Positions 16,145 through 23,642 of a stretch of 53,704 bases of DNA are shown here, piece after piece. The stretch covers positions 8,643-62,346 of the forward strand of contig DJEL01000032.1 in NCBI GenBank assembly GCA_002432425.1, read 5' to 3'. The notes beneath the pieces were generated by a model. The model worked only from the letters and a program-made list of their open reading frames with translations, had not been told where the DNA came from and ran no database searches. The translations under genes and the position numbers were made by a program. The DNA is from Lachnospiraceae bacterium UBA5899. Its GTDB lineage: Bacteria; Bacillota; Clostridia; Lachnospirales; Lachnospiraceae. The stretch's first letter is position 1, and every line of letters starts with the position of its first letter.

Positions 16145-17035
16145 ATGAATTACAGAGAACTTATGAAAGATAAAAAGAGAATCGTGGTGAAAATCGGCTC
16201 TTCCTCCCTGCAGCACAAGGAGACCGGGGACCTCGATTACACGAAGCTGGAGAAGCTTGTCCGAGAGCTTTGCGATATCCGCAACCAGGGCAAGGACGTG
16301 GTTTTGGTTACCAGCGGCGCCATTGCGGTGGGAAAAAAGGCAGTGCAGCCTTTCCGCAGCGGAGAAAAAGCCGAGACACCGCTTGCGTTCAAGCAGGCAT
16401 GCGCGGCAGTGGGACAGGCAAGACTCATGATGACCTATCAGAAGATTTTTGCGGAATACAACCAGATTGTAGCCCAGATTCTGATGACAAAGAACACCAT
16501 CGTGGACAATATGAACCGCTTCAATGCCCACAACACGTTCATGGAGCTTTTAAGGATGGGCATTATTCCCATCGTCAACGAAAACGATACGATTGCCACC
16601 TATGAGCTTAACTTCGACAAGGACAACGACACCCTGATTGGGGATAACGATACTCTGTCCGCCATTGTTTCCGCACTGGTGGAGGCGGACCTTCTGATTT
16701 TATTATCGGATATCGACGGTCTTTATACGGATGACCCGCGTAAAAATCCCGATGCCACCTTTATTGACACGGTGGAAGAGCTAAACGACACCTACATGAG
16801 CATGGGCAAGGAAAGCACCGGCAGCAATGTGGGAACCGGCGGCATGAACACCAAGATGACGGCAGCCAAGATTGCCACCAATGTAGGTGCGGACATGGTC
16901 ATTGCCAACAGCAGGGATATCGGTATCCTGCACCGCATCATCAACGGGGAAAAGGAAGGCACACTGTTTGTGGCGCATAAGGATGAGTCCTTTGATTTAC
17001 CTACCTTTGTAGACCAGTTACATAAGCATGATTAA
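16145..17035 (+). CDS. proB: Glutamate 5-kinase ProB (without PUA domain)
   Basis: 296 residues. It phosphorylates glutamate at the gamma-carboxylate, the first step of proline synthesis. The amino-acid kinase fold shows VVKIGSSSLQ at the N terminus, VTSGAIAVG (about 54-62), the IVNENDTIA stretch (about 140-148) and GTGGMNTKMTAAKIA near 230-245. The protein stops after the kinase domain and lacks the C-terminal PUA domain of about 370-residue homologues such as that of E. coli. The next enzyme, ProA, is encoded at 17889. Confidence 0.93.
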   Translation: MNYRELMKDKKRIVVKIGSSSLQHKETGDLDYTKLEKLVRELCDIRNQGKDVVLVTSGAIAVGKKAVQPFRSGEKAETPLAFKQACAAVGQARLMMTYQKIFAEYNQIVAQILMTKNTIVDNMNRFNAHNTFMELLRMGIIPIVNENDTIATYELNFDKDNDTLIGDNDTLSAIVSALVEADLLILLSDIDGLYTDDPRKNPDATFIDTVEELNDTYMSMGKESTGSNVGTGGMNTKMTAAKIATNVGADMVIANSRDIGILHRIINGEKEGTLFVAHKDESFDLPTFVDQLHKHD

Positions 17036-17072
17036 TGGTGCACCTTTTTTACGCACCGGAAAGAGGAGTAAA

Positions 17073-17303
17073 ATGAACGATATTGATGAAAAAATTGCAA
17101 GAATCAATGCATTGTACCACAAGTCCCAGAAAGAAGGACTGACCGCAGAAGAAAAAGAAGAGCAGACAAAGCTGCGTCGGGAATATATTGACAGTGTAAA
17201 GAAAAACCTGCGTTCCCAGTTAGACAACATTGACATTTTGAACGAAGACGGTTCTGTGGAAAACTTAGGTAAAAAATTTGATACCGGAAAAGCAGAAAAC
17301 TAA
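17073..17303 (+). CDS. YnzC family protein (DUF896)
   Basis: A 76-residue, highly charged helical protein. IARINALYHKSQKEGLTAEE (about 8-27) and KLRREYIDSVKKNLRSQLDN (about 32-51) match the DUF896/YnzC family of small two-helix proteins. The B. subtilis relative lies in the SOS-regulated yneA operon, but the function is not settled. ATG 17073 has GAGGAG directly upstream; the frame is open to 17028 without a ribosome-binding site. It lies between proB and the 5-formyl-THF cyclo-ligase gene, probably in one operon. Confidence 0.85.
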   Translation: MNDIDEKIARINALYHKSQKEGLTAEEKEEQTKLRREYIDSVKKNLRSQLDNIDILNEDGSVENLGKKFDTGKAEN

Positions 17304-17308
17304 ACGCC

Positions 17309-17866
17309 ATGGAATCCAAGGAAACATTACGAACTCAGATTTTACAAAAGCGCCGGGAAATTTCCTTTGACAGACGCTTTCGCTCAGAGGTTTTAATTAC
17401 AGACAGAATCTTAGGACATCAGTGGTATTATTCTGCCACTGATATTCTTGTCTATAAAAGCTTTGGCAGCGAGATTTCCACGGAAGAAATCATAAAGGAT
17501 GCTCTGAACCACGGAAAAACGGTGTATCTGCCGAAAGTGCTGTCGGTCAAAGACGGAACCATGGAATTTTTCCGCTTCACGAAAGATACGCTCCTTACCA
17601 AGGGCTACGGCGGTATTTTAGAACCGCCTGCGGAAAATCCCTTTGTGTATACGGAAGAAAAAGTAAACAATACCCTGATGATTATGCCGGGACTGGTATT
17701 TGATAGGAAGCGAAGCCGCATCGGCTACGGAAAAGGCTTTTACGACAGATACTTACAGGAGAAAGAAGCTCTGCATACCATTGCCATAGGCTTTGACTGC
17801 CAGATGGTAAATGATATTGAAGAGGAGCCGGGCGACATAAAACCCAAGCAGGTTATCTGCCTGTGA
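17309..17866 (+). CDS. 5-formyltetrahydrofolate cyclo-ligase
   Basis: 185 residues. It converts 5-formyl-THF plus ATP to 5,10-methenyl-THF, returning a storage folate to the one-carbon pool. The start MESKETLRTQILQKRREI holds the basic ATP-binding lysine and arginines, and RSRIGYGKGFYDRYL (about 132-146) is the family's C-terminal signature. The length is typical. It starts 6 bases after ynzC and is followed by proA after 22 bases, so it appears embedded in the proline operon. Confidence 0.92.
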   Translation: MESKETLRTQILQKRREISFDRRFRSEVLITDRILGHQWYYSATDILVYKSFGSEISTEEIIKDALNHGKTVYLPKVLSVKDGTMEFFRFTKDTLLTKGYGGILEPPAENPFVYTEEKVNNTLMIMPGLVFDRKRSRIGYGKGFYDRYLQEKEALHTIAIGFDCQMVNDIEEEPGDIKPKQVICL

Positions 17867-17888
17867 TACAGAAAGGACGGAAAACGGG

Positions 17889-19142
17889 ATGGATGAAAAT
17901 GTGTTAAAGGAAATGGGCGCGCGTGCGGTAAATGCCAAGTACGCCCTGCAGAAATTAACGGCAACCGAGAAAAATAAGGCTCTGCTGCATGCATCAGAGG
18001 CTTTGCTTTCCCATACGGAAGAAATTCTTTCCGCCAACGAAAAGGACTTAAAGGCAGGAAAAGAAAAAGGCATGCATGAAGGACTGCTGGATCGCCTTGC
18101 CCTGACCGAAACAAGAATTGCCGCCATGGCAGAGGGACTCCGCCAGATTGCGGCTTTGGAGGACCCCATCGGGGAAATCATGGATACCTTTATCCGCCCC
18201 AACGGTCTTAAAATCAGCAAGGTGCGGGTTCCCTTGGGTGTTATCGGCATTATTTACGAATCCCGCCCCAACGTGACGGCGGATGCTTTCGGTTTATGCT
18301 TCAAAGCGGGAAATGCGGTTATCTTAAAAGGCGGCAGCGATGCACTTTTATCCAATAAGGCAATTACCGTTGTGCTCCGGAATGCCTTGCAGGAGAGCGG
18401 TATTTGTGCGGATGCCCTGCAGCTTATCGACAGCGGGGACAGGGAAATCACCAAAGCATTCATGAAGATGAAGGAATATGTGGATGTGCTCATTCCCAGA
18501 GGCGGTGCGGGCTTAATCCGCAGTGTAGTGGAAAACAGCACCATTCCCGTCATTGAAACCGGTACCGGCAACTGCCACATTTATGTGGATAAGGAAGCGG
18601 ATTTAAATATGGCAGTCAATATCATCATCAACGCCAAAACACAGAGAATCGGTGTCTGCAACGCCTGTGAATCCCTGGTTATCCATAAGGATATCAAGGA
18701 TGCGTTCCTGCCGGTATTGGCGGAAGGACTGCGTGCCCATCATGTGGAAATGCGCGGCGACGAAGCGGTGCGGGAAGTGCTTTCCGACTGTCTGCCCGCA
18801 ACGGAAGAGGATTACGCCAGCGAATACCTGGACTACATTATTTCCATGAAGACCGTTGCAGATGTGGACGAAGCCATTGCCCACATCAACAAATACAACA
18901 CCAAGCATTCCGAAGCCATCATTACAAAGAACGAAATTACGGCGGAGAAATTCTTAAAGGAAATTGACGCCGCCTGCGTTTATGTGAATGCCTCCACCCG
19001 GTTTACGGACGGCTTTGAATTCGGTTTCGGTGCGGAAATCGGCATCAGCACCCAGAAGCTGCACGCCAGAGGCCCCATGGGCTTAAAGGAGCTGACTTCC
19101 TATAAATACCAGATTCACGGAAACGGACAAATTCGTGGATAA
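17889..19142 (+). CDS. proA: Glutamate-5-semialdehyde dehydrogenase ProA
   Basis: 417 residues, the normal length. It reduces gamma-glutamyl phosphate with NADPH to glutamate semialdehyde, the second step of proline synthesis. The aldehyde-dehydrogenase fold shows GVIGIIYESRPNVTADA (about 119-135), ILKGGSDA, and the catalytic cysteine in GVCNACESLVIH (about 255-266). FGAEIGISTQKLHARGPMG (about 379-397) is the C-terminal signature. With proB it supplies two of the three proline enzymes; proC is not in the window. Confidence 0.95.
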   Translation: MDENVLKEMGARAVNAKYALQKLTATEKNKALLHASEALLSHTEEILSANEKDLKAGKEKGMHEGLLDRLALTETRIAAMAEGLRQIAALEDPIGEIMDTFIRPNGLKISKVRVPLGVIGIIYESRPNVTADAFGLCFKAGNAVILKGGSDALLSNKAITVVLRNALQESGICADALQLIDSGDREITKAFMKMKEYVDVLIPRGGAGLIRSVVENSTIPVIETGTGNCHIYVDKEADLNMAVNIIINAKTQRIGVCNACESLVIHKDIKDAFLPVLAEGLRAHHVEMRGDEAVREVLSDCLPATEEDYASEYLDYIISMKTVADVDEAIAHINKYNTKHSEAIITKNEITAEKFLKEIDAACVYVNASTRFTDGFEFGFGAEIGISTQKLHARGPMGLKELTSYKYQIHGNGQIRG

Positions 19143-19167
19143 AAAACAAATCCGGAAGGAAAAGAAC

Positions 19168-20385
19168 ATGAGCAAGGTTATTGACAACTTTTTAAGATAT
19201 GTAAAAATTGATACCCAGTCTGCGGAAAACGATTTGCATCCCAGTACGGCAAAACAGCACGATCTGGCAAAGCTTTTATACAAAGAGCTGCAGGAAATGG
19301 GCGCTTCCGACGTGATTTACGACAGGGAACACTGCTATGTGTACGCTACCGTTCCCGGCAACACCGGCTCCCAAAAGGTGCTTGGGTTTATCGCCCATAT
19401 GGACACGTCTCCGGCGGTTACGGACACCAATGTAAATCCCCGTATCGTAAAGCAGTATGACGGCTCGGACATTGTGCTTTCCGAGGAAGACGGCATTGTG
19501 CTTTCTCCTAAGGATTTCCCCAGCCTGCTTCTTTATAAGGGTGAGGATTTGATTGTGACGGATGGTAAAACCTTACTTGGCGCGGACGACAAAGCGGGTG
19601 TGGCGGAAATCATGGCAATGGCGGAGTATCTGCTTACCCATCCCGAAGTTCCTCACGGCACTGTTAAAATCGGCTTTACCCCGGATGAAGAAGTGGGTGC
19701 AGGCCCCGATTTTTTTGACGTTCCGCTGTTCGGCACCGATTTTGCCTATACGGTGGACGGCGGACGCATCGGCGAACTGGAATATGAAAACTTCAATGCG
19801 GCAGGCGCCAAGGTAACCTTCCGCGGCAGAAGCGTACATCCCGGTGATGCCAAAAACAAAATGAAAAATGCCATTCTGCTTGCACAGGAATTCCAGTCCC
19901 TGCTTCCGGCAGAACAGAACCCCATGTATACGGAGGGGTACGAAGGCTTTTTCCATTTAGATGCCATCGAAGGCAATGTGGATGAAACCACGGCGGACTA
20001 CATTATACGCGACCACGATAAGAATAAATTTAACAGAAAAAAAGAACTGTTTGTAAAAGCAGGAGAGTTTTTGAATGAAAAATACGGCGAAGGAACCGTA
20101 ACCATTTCCTTAAAGGACTCCTATTACAATATGCGGGAAGTCATGGAAGAGCATATGCATCTGATTGACAATGCCAGAGAAACCATGGAAGAAATGGGCA
20201 TTACCCCCATTATCCAGCCCATCCGCGGCGGTACCGACGGCGCCAGACTTTCCTTTATGGGGCTTCCCTGTCCCAACCTCGGAACAGGCAGCCATAACTG
20301 CCACGGCAGATACGAATATGCCTGCGTGCAGTCCATGGAAAAAATTACGGAATTTCTGATTGCTTTGCTGCAAAAATATGCGTAA
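19168..20385 (+). CDS. pepT: Peptidase T (tripeptide aminopeptidase)
   Basis: 405 residues from ATG 19168, which has GGAAGGA 8-9 bases upstream; the longer open frame from 19135 overlaps proA and lacks support. PepT is a di-zinc M20B exopeptidase that releases the N-terminal residue from tripeptides in the cytoplasm. Metal and catalytic positions are visible in IAHMDTSP (His, Asp), LGADDKAG (bridging Asp), PDEEVGAG (catalytic Glu, ligand Glu) and the late GTGSHNCHGRYEYA (His). Confidence 0.94.
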   Translation: MSKVIDNFLRYVKIDTQSAENDLHPSTAKQHDLAKLLYKELQEMGASDVIYDREHCYVYATVPGNTGSQKVLGFIAHMDTSPAVTDTNVNPRIVKQYDGSDIVLSEEDGIVLSPKDFPSLLLYKGEDLIVTDGKTLLGADDKAGVAEIMAMAEYLLTHPEVPHGTVKIGFTPDEEVGAGPDFFDVPLFGTDFAYTVDGGRIGELEYENFNAAGAKVTFRGRSVHPGDAKNKMKNAILLAQEFQSLLPAEQNPMYTEGYEGFFHLDAIEGNVDETTADYIIRDHDKNKFNRKKELFVKAGEFLNEKYGEGTVTISLKDSYYNMREVMEEHMHLIDNARETMEEMGITPIIQPIRGGTDGARLSFMGLPCPNLGTGSHNCHGRYEYACVQSMEKITEFLIALLQKYA

Positions 20386-20421
20386 GCACCGGTTTACAGA
20401 GAAAAGAAAGGATTAACAGAT

Positions 20422-21870
20422 ATGAACAGAGAAATCGAAGCGCAGATAGAAAGCCTGGATTTAACAGCTCTCGCGCCCGCCGAAGAACCCTTACGCCAGT
20501 ATTATTTCATGGGCAAAGCCCGTCAGTATACGGAACGCTTAAAAGAAACCTTACAGAGAACGCCCACCTTCCACGTTACCACCTTCGGGTGCCAGATGAA
20601 TGCCAGGGACTCCGAAAAATTAGAGGGTATTTTAGAGTATGTAGGCTTTGAAAAGAAGGAAGAAGAGGATGCGGATTTCGTCATCTTCAACACCTGTACC
20701 GTAAGAGACAACGCCAACCAGCGTGTTTACGGCAGACTGGGCGAAGTGAAGGGCTTTAAGAAGAAAAATCCCCACATGAAAATCGCTCTCTGCGGCTGTA
20801 TGATGCAGGAACCCGGCGTCATCGAAAAAATAAGGGAAAGCTACCGTTTTGTGGACCTGATTTTCGGCACCCACAATATTTATAAATTTGCGGAGCTTCT
20901 GACCGCATCCTTTGAAAATAAGGGTATGCTCATCGATATCTGGAAGGACACGGACAAAATCGTGGAAGACCTTCCCGTGGAACGGAAATATCCCTTCAAA
21001 TCCGGCATCAACATCATGTTCGGCTGCAACAATTTCTGCAGCTACTGCATCGTTCCCTATGTAAGAGGACGGGAGAGAAGCCGCAATCCCAAGGATATTA
21101 TCCGGGAAATCGAAGGACTGGTAGCGGACGGCGTGGTGGAAATCATGCTGCTCGGCCAGAACGTAAACTCCTACGGCAAAAATTTAGAGGAGCCCATTAC
21201 CTTTGCGGAACTTTTGCAGGAAGTGGAAAAAATCGAAGGCTTACAGCGTATCCGCTTTATGACCTCCCATCCCAAGGATTTGTCCGAGGATTTAATTCAG
21301 GTGATGAAGCACAGCAAAAAAATCTGCCGTCATCTGCACCTTCCCCTGCAGGCGGGCTCCAACAAGATTTTGAAAGCCATGAACCGTGTTTACACCAAGG
21401 AGCAGTACATCGCTCTGGCAAAGCATATCCGGGAAGAAATCCCCGATATGGCAATTACCACCGACTTAATCGTGGGCTTCCCCGGCGAAACTCTTGCGGA
21501 TGTGGAAGAAACCATTGAAGTGGTAAAGGAAATCCAGTACGACAATGCCTTTACGTTTATTTATTCCAAGCGAAGCGGCACGCCCGCGGCAGCCATGGAA
21601 CAGGTGCCCGAGGAAATTGTAAAAGAAGGCTTCAACAAGCTCTTAAAAGTGGTGCAGGAAACCGCCAGGGAACGGGTAAAACGTTACGAAGGCATGGTCA
21701 TGGAAGCACTGGTGGAAGAGCAGAATGAGCAGGATGCAAGTCTTTTAACCGGCAGGCTTTCCAACAACACCATTGTGCATTTCAATGGAGACACGTCTTT
21801 AATCGGTAAGATTGTCAATGTGAAACTAAGCTCCTGTCAGGGATTTTATTATCTCGGCGAGCTTGTTTAA
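20422..21870 (+). CDS. miaB: tRNA-2-methylthio-N6-dimethylallyladenosine synthase MiaB
   Basis: 482 residues. A radical-SAM methylthiotransferase that converts i6A37 of tRNA to ms2i6A37. The N-terminal UPF0004 domain carries three cysteines (in TFGCQMNARDSE, FNTCTVRDNA and LCGCMMQEP) for one 4Fe-4S cluster. The radical-SAM CxxxCxxC is FGCNNFCSYC at about 200-210. A TRAM domain closes the protein. The prenyl donor enzyme MiaA, which makes its substrate, is encoded 6.4 kb downstream at 28269, beyond mutSL. Confidence 0.95.
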   Translation: MNREIEAQIESLDLTALAPAEEPLRQYYFMGKARQYTERLKETLQRTPTFHVTTFGCQMNARDSEKLEGILEYVGFEKKEEEDADFVIFNTCTVRDNANQRVYGRLGEVKGFKKKNPHMKIALCGCMMQEPGVIEKIRESYRFVDLIFGTHNIYKFAELLTASFENKGMLIDIWKDTDKIVEDLPVERKYPFKSGINIMFGCNNFCSYCIVPYVRGRERSRNPKDIIREIEGLVADGVVEIMLLGQNVNSYGKNLEEPITFAELLQEVEKIEGLQRIRFMTSHPKDLSEDLIQVMKHSKKICRHLHLPLQAGSNKILKAMNRVYTKEQYIALAKHIREEIPDMAITTDLIVGFPGETLADVEETIEVVKEIQYDNAFTFIYSKRSGTPAAAMEQVPEEIVKEGFNKLLKVVQETARERVKRYEGMVMEALVEEQNEQDASLLTGRLSNNTIVHFNGDTSLIGKIVNVKLSSCQGFYYLGELV

Positions 21871-21888
21871 TAGAAACTTATGAGGAGA

Positions 21889-21902
21889 GGGGAGATTTCC
21901 CC
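21889..21902 (+). other. Hairpin between RBS and start of the SulP gene
   Basis: GGGGA (21889-21893) pairs with TCCCC (21898-21902) around GATT. Folding would bring the GAGGAG at 21882 closer to the ATG at 21913, which is otherwise too far away, or would block it. Confidence 0.35.
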
Positions 21903-21912
21903 GAAAAAAATT

Positions 21913-23565
21913 ATGGAAAAAGAAAAATTGAAACCGAAGTTGTTTTCTGTCATGAAAACCTACACCAAAGAGCAGTTCGTAAAAGATGTGGTGGCAGGTA
22001 TTATCGTGGCAATCATTGCGCTGCCCTTATCCATTGCTTTGGCACTGGCGAGCGGCGTCACCCCGGAAAAAGGTATTTACACCGCCATTGTAGCGGGCTT
22101 TGTGATTTCCTTTTTGGGCGGCAGCCGTGTGCAGATAGCCGGACCGACCGCGGCCTTTGCCACCATCGTGGCGGGCATTGTGGCGAGAGCCGGTATGGAC
22201 GGCTTAATCATTGCCACCATTACGGCGGGCATTATCTTGATTTTAATGGGACTGTTTCGTTTCGGTTCCCTGATTAAGTTCATTCCCTATACCATTACCA
22301 CCGGTTTTACCGCCGGTATTGCGGTCACGATTTTTATCGGTCAGATTAAGGACTTTTTAGGCCTTACCATTGTGACAGAGGAGCCCCTTATCGACACCAT
22401 GGACAAGCTTTCCGCGGATTTCCGTTTTATCGCCACCATCAACTGGTGGGCGCTCGGCGTGGGAGCCCTGTGTATGGTCATTCTCATTGCCTGGCCGTAT
22501 CTGCCCGGATTTTTGAATAAAATCCCCGCATCCTTAATTGCCGTTTTAGTGAGCAGTGCACTGGTAGCCCTCTTAAATCTTCCGGTCAACACCATCGGCG
22601 ATTTGTATACTATTTCCGCGAAACTTCCGGCATTTTCCCTGCCGCATGCGGATTTGAAAACCATTGAGTCCCTGGTACCGGATGCCTTTACCATTGCCAT
22701 TTTGGCAGGTATCGAGTCCCTGCTTTCCTGCGTGGTGGCAGACTCCATGGTAAACTCCAGACACCGTTCCAATATGGAGCTTGTGGCACAGGGCGCCGGC
22801 AACATTGCTTCCGCACTGTTCGGCGGTATTCCCGCTACGGGAGCCATTGCCAGAACCGCAGCCAATATCAAAAACGGCGGCAGAACCCCCATTGCCGGTA
22901 TGGTGCATTCCGTTACCTTACTGCTTATTTTAGTGGTGCTGATGCCGTATGCGGCACTCATTCCCATGCCCGCCATTGCCGCCATTCTGTTTATGGTAGC
23001 TTACAATATGTGCGGCTGGAGAGAGTTTGTAAACCTTTGCAAAACCGCACCCAAGAGCGATATTTTAGTACTGGTCTTAACCTTTGTGCTGACCGTGGTA
23101 TTTGACCTGGTGGTTGCCATTGAAGTAGGTCTTATCTTGACCTGTATTCTGTTCATGAAGCGTATGAGCGATGTGACCGAGGTTGCCGGCTGGAAGTACG
23201 TGGAGCCGGAGGATGACCCGGAGGGCACCATGATGAACGTGCCGAAAAATACCGTGGTATACGAAATTACCGGTCCCATGTTCTTCGGCGCTGCCGACAA
23301 GCTCTTAAAGATTGCCGTGCAGGACAATGCAAAATGCCTCATTCTGCGTATGCGAAGCGTAAATGCCATTGACTCCACCGCCATGCGGAACTTTGAGAGA
23401 CTGTATAAGGAATGCCAGAAGAAAAAGGTAACCCTTATTTTCTCCCATGTAAACAGCCAGCCGATGTCCATTATGCACAAGGCGGGCTTCTACGAGGAAG
23501 TGGGAGCGGACAATTTCTGTGCGCATATAAATGATGCCATGAAGCGGGCACAAGATTTACAATAA
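21913..23565 (+). CDS. SulP family inorganic anion transporter with STAS domain
   Basis: 550 residues from ATG 21913; an in-frame ATG at 21880 would add 11 residues but overlaps its own Shine-Dalgarno-like purine run. About 10-12 membrane segments (IIVAIIALPLSIALALASGV near the start, and QIAGPTAAFATIVAGIVA) form the SLC26/SulP transport core. A cytoplasmic STAS domain (about 430-550) ends the protein. Members move sulfate, bicarbonate or other anions by uptake or exchange. Substrate cannot be assigned, and no sulfate-assimilation or carbonic anhydrase gene is adjacent. Confidence 0.88.
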   Translation: MEKEKLKPKLFSVMKTYTKEQFVKDVVAGIIVAIIALPLSIALALASGVTPEKGIYTAIVAGFVISFLGGSRVQIAGPTAAFATIVAGIVARAGMDGLIIATITAGIILILMGLFRFGSLIKFIPYTITTGFTAGIAVTIFIGQIKDFLGLTIVTEEPLIDTMDKLSADFRFIATINWWALGVGALCMVILIAWPYLPGFLNKIPASLIAVLVSSALVALLNLPVNTIGDLYTISAKLPAFSLPHADLKTIESLVPDAFTIAILAGIESLLSCVVADSMVNSRHRSNMELVAQGAGNIASALFGGIPATGAIARTAANIKNGGRTPIAGMVHSVTLLLILVVLMPYAALIPMPAIAAILFMVAYNMCGWREFVNLCKTAPKSDILVLVLTFVLTVVFDLVVAIEVGLILTCILFMKRMSDVTEVAGWKYVEPEDDPEGTMMNVPKNTVVYEITGPMFFGAADKLLKIAVQDNAKCLILRMRSVNAIDSTAMRNFERLYKECQKKKVTLIFSHVNSQPMSIMHKAGFYEEVGADNFCAHINDAMKRAQDLQ

Positions 23566-23584
23566 CTATATTTTGTAGTATAAT
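23556..23584 (+). promoter_or_regulatory. Sigma-A promoter of mutS-mutL
   Basis: TTTACA (23556-23561), 17 bases and TATAAT (23579-23584). The -35 overlaps the end of the SulP gene. The predicted start near 23591 coincides with the first base of the hairpin at 23591-23613. Confidence 0.7.
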
Positions 23585-23590
23585 ATGAGT

Positions 23591-23621
23591 GGGTGTGCAT
23601 ATATGGCACATCCGCATTTTT
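23591..23621 (+). other. 5' hairpin followed by T-run in the mutS leader
   Basis: GGGTGTGC (23591-23598) pairs with GCACATCC (23606-23613), 8 bp with one wobble. GCA and five T follow. It may be a weak attenuator or a 5' mRNA stabiliser. Confidence 0.4.
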
Positions 23622-23642
23622 GACGAACAGGAGTATACAAAA

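Noticed and set aside
22341..22985. 214-codon - strand frame
   Set aside because: It is the complement of SulP membrane helices (Ala/Met-rich shadow), not a gene.
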